A stretch of DNA of 10,577 bases from an uncultured Chloracidobacterium sp. (GTDB lineage Bacteria; Acidobacteriota; Blastocatellia; Pyrinomonadales; Pyrinomonadaceae): the NCBI GenBank assembly GCA_937941715.1, contig CALDGX010000181.1, positions 1 to 10,577 on the forward strand, written 5' to 3'. The notes under the pieces were generated by a model. It did no database searches and was not told the origin of the DNA. It was given only the letters and a program-made list of their open reading frames with translations. A program made the position numbers and the translations under genes. Shown piece after piece: positions 7,258 through 10,577 of the stretch. Every line of letters begins with the position of its first letter. Within the stretch, counting starts at the first letter, position 1.

Positions 7258-8526
7258 ATGACCAGAACTCTGTATATTTGCTATTTCGGACTTCGCGAGC
7301 CCCTTGTTCAAACACAAGTGCTTCCTTATTTGCGGGAAATTCGAAAAGCCGGGATCGAAATCAGTTTGTTGACCTTCGAACCCAAAGACGGTCGAAATTC
7401 AAACAAGGAAAGGGCGGATCGATCAACTGAATTCGAAAAGATCAGAAATGAACTTGAGCTTGAAGGGATCGAGTGGAATTGGCTGACTTATCACAAGAGG
7501 TTCAGCGTTGCGGCAACCGCCTATGATATTCTTGCCGGAACCTTTTTTGTTTGGAATAAGCTAAGACGTGAACACATTGACGTTCTCCACGGTCGAGTAC
7601 ATGTGCCTACATTGATGGGGGCGATTGCTCGAAAGTTCTCGTCACAGAAACCTAAATTATTATTCGATATTCGTGGCTTTTTTCCGGAGGAATATACCGA
7701 TGCCGGTCGTTGGCGTGATAATGGATGGCTTTATCGGTTAGCAAAACGGGTTGAGAGATGGCTTTATAGTGTGTCTGATGGATTCGTTGTACTGACCGAA
7801 ACGGCAAGAAATGTTCTCTTTCCTGAAAGCTTTAGAACCGGATTCGATAAAGCTGGACGCCCCGTCGAAGTGATACCATGCTGTATAGACGAGTCTCGGT
7901 TTGGCCAGATTTCACAAAGTAGCCAGCAAAAGATTCGTTCCGACCTTGAATTGACTAATCGATTCGTGATAGTTCACACAGGTTCGATCGGTGGTTTGTA
8001 CCTAACAAACGAAATTGCAGTTTTGCTAGGGAAATGGCGACGTCTTCGCCGCGACACATTTGCTCTTTTTTTGACCCAAAGCGATCCGAAGATAATCGCC
8101 CATTTGCTGGAACGCGAAGGATTTGGAAAGGGTGATTTTCTGATAACAAAGGTGCATCCAGGCAAAGTTCCCAACTATCTGGCGGTTTCACATGTTGGGA
8201 TTTCGTTGGTAAAGGCTGGGTATGCGACTATTTCACGCTCGCCAACAAAGCTACCTGAGTATCTCGCCGTCGGCCTGCCTGTGGTTTCGAATGCGGGTGT
8301 GGGGGACGTCGATGAACAACTTATTAGTGATGGGACCGGAACGATCTTAAATGAACTTAACATCGCATCTTATGAAGTTGCATTCGACGAAGTTTTAAGA
8401 CTCTTACAGAATCCAGAGCTTGGTGATATTTGTCGCCGGTCGGCGAGTCGCAGATTTAGTTTGAAGTCGATCGGCGGACCTAGATATCGTCGAATTTACT
8501 CAAGATTAATAGGCGACATAAAATAG
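7258..8526 (+). CDS. GT4-family glycosyltransferase, 'SPTK' subtype
   Basis: A GT-B glycosyltransferase of 422 residues from the ATG at 7258. The frame also allows a TTG at 7195 (443 residues), but the extra 21 residues are basic and unrelated to the fold, whereas MTRTLYICYFGLREPLVQTQ opens the first beta strand exactly as expected. The N-terminal motif GLREPLVQTQVLPYL (11-25) corresponds to the 'DPLGQSQVLPYL' block of this subgroup. Later blocks are LLFDIRGFFPEE (134-145), FVVLTETA (176-183), IVHTGSIGG (238-246) and SPTKLPEYLAVGLPVVSN (328-345). Only the second glutamate of EX7E is present (E334; the first position is S326), as is usual where SPTK replaces the typical loop. It lies 146 bases after the preceding gene, the largest gap in the window, so a separate promoter is possible. 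Donor and acceptor are unknown. Confidence 0.9.
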   Translation: MTRTLYICYFGLREPLVQTQVLPYLREIRKAGIEISLLTFEPKDGRNSNKERADRSTEFEKIRNELELEGIEWNWLTYHKRFSVAATAYDILAGTFFVWNKLRREHIDVLHGRVHVPTLMGAIARKFSSQKPKLLFDIRGFFPEEYTDAGRWRDNGWLYRLAKRVERWLYSVSDGFVVLTETARNVLFPESFRTGFDKAGRPVEVIPCCIDESRFGQISQSSQQKIRSDLELTNRFVIVHTGSIGGLYLTNEIAVLLGKWRRLRRDTFALFLTQSDPKIIAHLLEREGFGKGDFLITKVHPGKVPNYLAVSHVGISLVKAGYATISRSPTKLPEYLAVGLPVVSNAGVGDVDEQLISDGTGTILNELNIASYEVAFDEVLRLLQNPELGDICRRSASRRFSLKSIGGPRYRRIYSRLIGDIK

Positions 8527-8566
8527 ATGTCGGGTGCGAAGTTGATGGTCTGATCGAGTTGTGTAA

Positions 8567-9547
8567 TTGGCGACTATTTCTAAATTTCGATTTCAGGCGA
8601 TCGATTGCACGGCCTGCGCGAAAAATGAACCGGAATTTTTAGGGGTACGTGGTGGTGTCGCTCATCTTCGTGAACTTGGCGAATTGACGACAATTGTTAG
8701 ATGTCGAAACTGCACACACCAGTATGCCAATCCGATGCCTTTTCCGATAGGAGGGTTGAACACACTCTATGCGGACGCCACAGAGTACTTTCGTGGTCAT
8801 AATGTCGAGGAAAAGAAAGTTCATGGTATTCAACTCATTAAGCGTTTTGAAGAGAAGGCGGGAAGAAAAGGAACGATTCTTGATATCGGTTGTGGAACTG
8901 GAGAGATAATGTGGGCAGCGGTTCAATGTGGCTGGAACGAGGAGGGCGTTGATACATCTAGCGAATTTATTGCTATCGGCAGGTCCAATCTTGGCGTAAA
9001 TGGTCGAATTTGTACTCTGGAGGCGGCCGACTTTCCGTCGGATCATTTTGACGCAATTTTAATGAGCGGAATTATTGAACACCTGTACGACCCGCACGCC
9101 ACGCTACAAGAAGTTTCAAGAGTGCTCAAACCGGGAGGCTGGCTTTGGCTGGACGCTCCGAATGAAGCCAGTTTATATTCGGCAATTGGAAATCTGTACA
9201 TGGGGATTAGACGAAAATCTGCCGTGTTGGTGACGGCTCCCACGTTCGCGCCGTTTCATGTGCAAGGATTTTCACCTCAATCGATTGGCCATTTGCTCCG
9301 ACGATCTGAACTTGACCTGAAGGATATTACAACTGGCGGATACGTATTTCAACAAACTGGACAATATTCGCTAAGAAAGCAGTTCGAATATTGTGTTGCC
9401 AGGTTGATAAACTGGCTCGGGACGAAAGTGAGGCGTGGAACCTATATGACGGCATGGGCCCAAAAACCTTTATCTACTTGTAATGGCAATTTCGTCCGAA
9501 TCTTCATTCGATCCGAAAAATGGACGATGTCTATTTTGGGGTGCTAA
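8567..9547 (+). CDS. Class I SAM methyltransferase with N-terminal zinc-ribbon-like module
   Basis: A 326-residue methyltransferase. An N-terminal module carries two CxxC pairs, C14/C17 and C46/C49 (DCTACAK and RCRNCTHQYANP), suggesting a bound zinc. The catalytic domain has motif I ILDIGCGTGE (104-113), the acidic GVDTSSE (127-133), MSGIIEHLYDP (166-176) and VLKPGGWLWLDAPNE (186-200), then PFHVQGFSP (229-237). This arrangement is common in methyltransferases of sugar and polysaccharide loci. The start must be TTG at 8567: a TAA sits immediately upstream in frame, and no ATG precedes the first cysteine pair. The usual final strand (GTYMTAWAQKP, 291-301) is followed by about 25 residues of unfamiliar tail. 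The gene follows the GT4 stop by 40 bases. Reaction inferred: methyl transfer to a sugar O or N; a C-methyltransferase is an alternative. Confidence 0.88.
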   Translation: MATISKFRFQAIDCTACAKNEPEFLGVRGGVAHLRELGELTTIVRCRNCTHQYANPMPFPIGGLNTLYADATEYFRGHNVEEKKVHGIQLIKRFEEKAGRKGTILDIGCGTGEIMWAAVQCGWNEEGVDTSSEFIAIGRSNLGVNGRICTLEAADFPSDHFDAILMSGIIEHLYDPHATLQEVSRVLKPGGWLWLDAPNEASLYSAIGNLYMGIRRKSAVLVTAPTFAPFHVQGFSPQSIGHLLRRSELDLKDITTGGYVFQQTGQYSLRKQFEYCVARLINWLGTKVRRGTYMTAWAQKPLSTCNGNFVRIFIRSEKWTMSILGC

Positions 9548-9594
9548 GGCCGAATATCATTTTTGAATTATCGTCAAGATCACTCGTCGACCAA

Positions 9595-10577
9595 ATGTCC
9601 GAAAATCTGAAGAGTATCCTTATCATCTGTCCATATCCTGAGCGGGTCGCTGCAGGCCAGAGGCTCAAATACGAACAATATATCGCCGAGTGGAAGATTG
9701 CCGGCTACGAGGTCGATATTTCGCCATTTATGTCCAGAAGAATGTGGCAGATCGCCCACAGGAATGGACACTGGCCGGAGAAGGTCTTTTGGACATGTAT
9801 TGGATTAGGGAGGCGATTTATTGATATATTCCGTATTCGAAACTACGATCTGGTCTATATTCATATGTACGTGAATCCACTCGGCAATAATATTTTGGAG
9901 TGGGTGGTTCGTAAACTTGCTCGACGAATTGTATACGATCTCGAAGATAATAGGCTGTTGGGTGCTGATCAAAATACTCGTGGAATCGCTCAAATCTTGA
10001 GAGGGACCGGAAAGACGAGGTACCTTGTGAAAACGGCTGATCATGTGATTACAAGTTCACCCGCACTTAGAGATCTGTGTCTTGAATTGAATCTGAAGAA
10101 AAACTGTACATATATAACTTCCTCAATCGATACTGACCGATTTGTCCCGGTAAATGAGTATTCTAATGAAAGGAAGTTAGCGATCGGATGGACGGGCACG
10201 TTTAGCACCAGGCCGTACCTGGATCTGCTTAGACCGGTATTTATAGAGCTGAGAAAACGAGTTGATTTCAAGTTGGTCGTGATCGGGAATTTTGAATATG
10301 AATTTCCCGAAATGGATCTTGATGTGATCCAGTGGTCGGCGGAAAACGAGGTGGCGGATCTGCAGAAGATCGACATTGGAGTTTATCCGCTGCCGATGGA
10401 TGATTGGGTCATGGGGAAAAGTGGTCTTAAGGCCATCCAGTACATGGCTTTTGGCCTACCGTGCGTCGCTTCCAATATTAGTACCGTTCAGCAATTTATT
10501 GTCGATGGTGACAATGGCTGTCTGGTCGACAATGACGATCAGTGGGTCGATCGCTTGGTCGAGCTGATCGATGATCC
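9595..10577 (+). CDS. GT4-like glycosyltransferase, 3' end beyond the window
   Basis: An incomplete frame of at least 327 codons, still open at the last base. The protein begins MSENLKSILIICPYPERVAA, in which SILIICPYP is the first beta strand of a GT-B fold, followed by GQRLKYEQY (21-29). Further blocks are YDLEDNR (114-120, central), VITSSPALRD (151-160), LAIGWTGTFST (195-205) as the start of the second domain, FKLVVIGNF (225-233), and WVMGKSGLKAIQYMAFGLPC (271-290). In the last block the usual second EX7E glutamate is replaced by glutamine (Q282) in KAIQYMA, a variant seen in one GT4-like group. I chose ATG 9595 because it places the first strand close to the N-terminus. The frame is open further upstream, with GTG at 9541 and ATG at 9520 overlapping the preceding gene. 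No Shine-Dalgarno is visible. Only the extreme C-terminal part should be missing. Confidence 0.88.
   Translation, partial: MSENLKSILIICPYPERVAAGQRLKYEQYIAEWKIAGYEVDISPFMSRRMWQIAHRNGHWPEKVFWTCIGLGRRFIDIFRIRNYDLVYIHMYVNPLGNNILEWVVRKLARRIVYDLEDNRLLGADQNTRGIAQILRGTGKTRYLVKTADHVITSSPALRDLCLELNLKKNCTYITSSIDTDRFVPVNEYSNERKLAIGWTGTFSTRPYLDLLRPVFIELRKRVDFKLVVIGNFEYEFPEMDLDVIQWSAENEVADLQKIDIGVYPLPMDDWVMGKSGLKAIQYMAFGLPCVASNISTVQQFIVDGDNGCLVDNDDQWVDRLVELIDD

Noticed and set aside
7155..7430. 91-codon + strand frame spanning the gap and the start of the 'SPTK' GT4 gene
   Set aside because: Most of it overlaps the well-supported glycosyltransferase in another frame, and its product shows no family motif or plausible small-protein features.
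7188..8562. 11-base word GATCGAGTTGT repeated in two intergenic regions (7188-7198 and 8552-8562)
   Set aside because: About a dozen identical 11-base pairs are expected by chance in a 10.5-kb sequence. The two copies sit at different distances from the starts, and no other gap carries it.
2305..9585. 9-base word AGATCACTC upstream of two GT4 starts (2305-2313 and 9577-9585)
   Set aside because: Many identical 9-base pairs are expected by chance, the spacing to the ATG differs (12 versus 9 bases), and the word is absent before the other genes.
9580..10376. Three minus-strand frames opposite the final glycosyltransferase
   Set aside because: The + strand is continuously open here with a good glycosyltransferase fold; the minus-strand translations show no family features.

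Overview
The window is one continuous, single-strand stretch of a bacterial surface-glycan (O-antigen, capsule or exopolysaccharide) biosynthesis locus. Nine protein-coding genes all lie on the + strand, and both end genes are cut by the window edges. I see no tRNA, rRNA, CRISPR array, transposase or phage gene. The Wzx-type flippase and the many cytoplasmic glycan-modifying enzymes suggest a diderm bacterium, but nothing here fixes the taxon. Base composition looks moderate (roughly mid-40s % G+C by eye, higher in the carbamoyltransferase gene). None of the nine starts has a good Shine-Dalgarno sequence, and some genes appear to use or allow TTG starts.

Layout: 1-1295, Wzx-like lipid-linked oligosaccharide flippase (5' end missing); 1369-2283, FkbM-family methyltransferase; 2326-3477, GT4 glycosyltransferase with a canonical EX7E motif; 3559-5325, NodU/TobZ-type O-carbamoyltransferase; 5354-6310, GT61/DUF563 glycosyltransferase; 6320-7111, second FkbM-family methyltransferase; a 146-base gap with a weak hairpin plus T-run; 7258-8526, GT4 glycosyltransferase of the 'SPTK' type; 8567-9547, class I SAM methyltransferase with an N-terminal CxxC/CxxC zinc-ribbon-like module; 9595-10577, a further GT4-like glycosyltransferase running off the end.

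Working model (inference): four glycosyltransferases build an oligosaccharide on a lipid carrier at the inner face of the cytoplasmic membrane. Three methyltransferases and one carbamoyltransferase decorate it, and the flippase exports it. No polymerase, chain-length regulator, ligase or nucleotide-sugar synthesis gene is visible here. The most distinctive aspect is the density of non-sugar decoration (one carbamoyl plus up to three methyl transfers beside four glycosyltransferases). That would predict a capped, relatively hydrophobic glycan. The individual families are all well known, and I did not find a convincing new type of system in this window.
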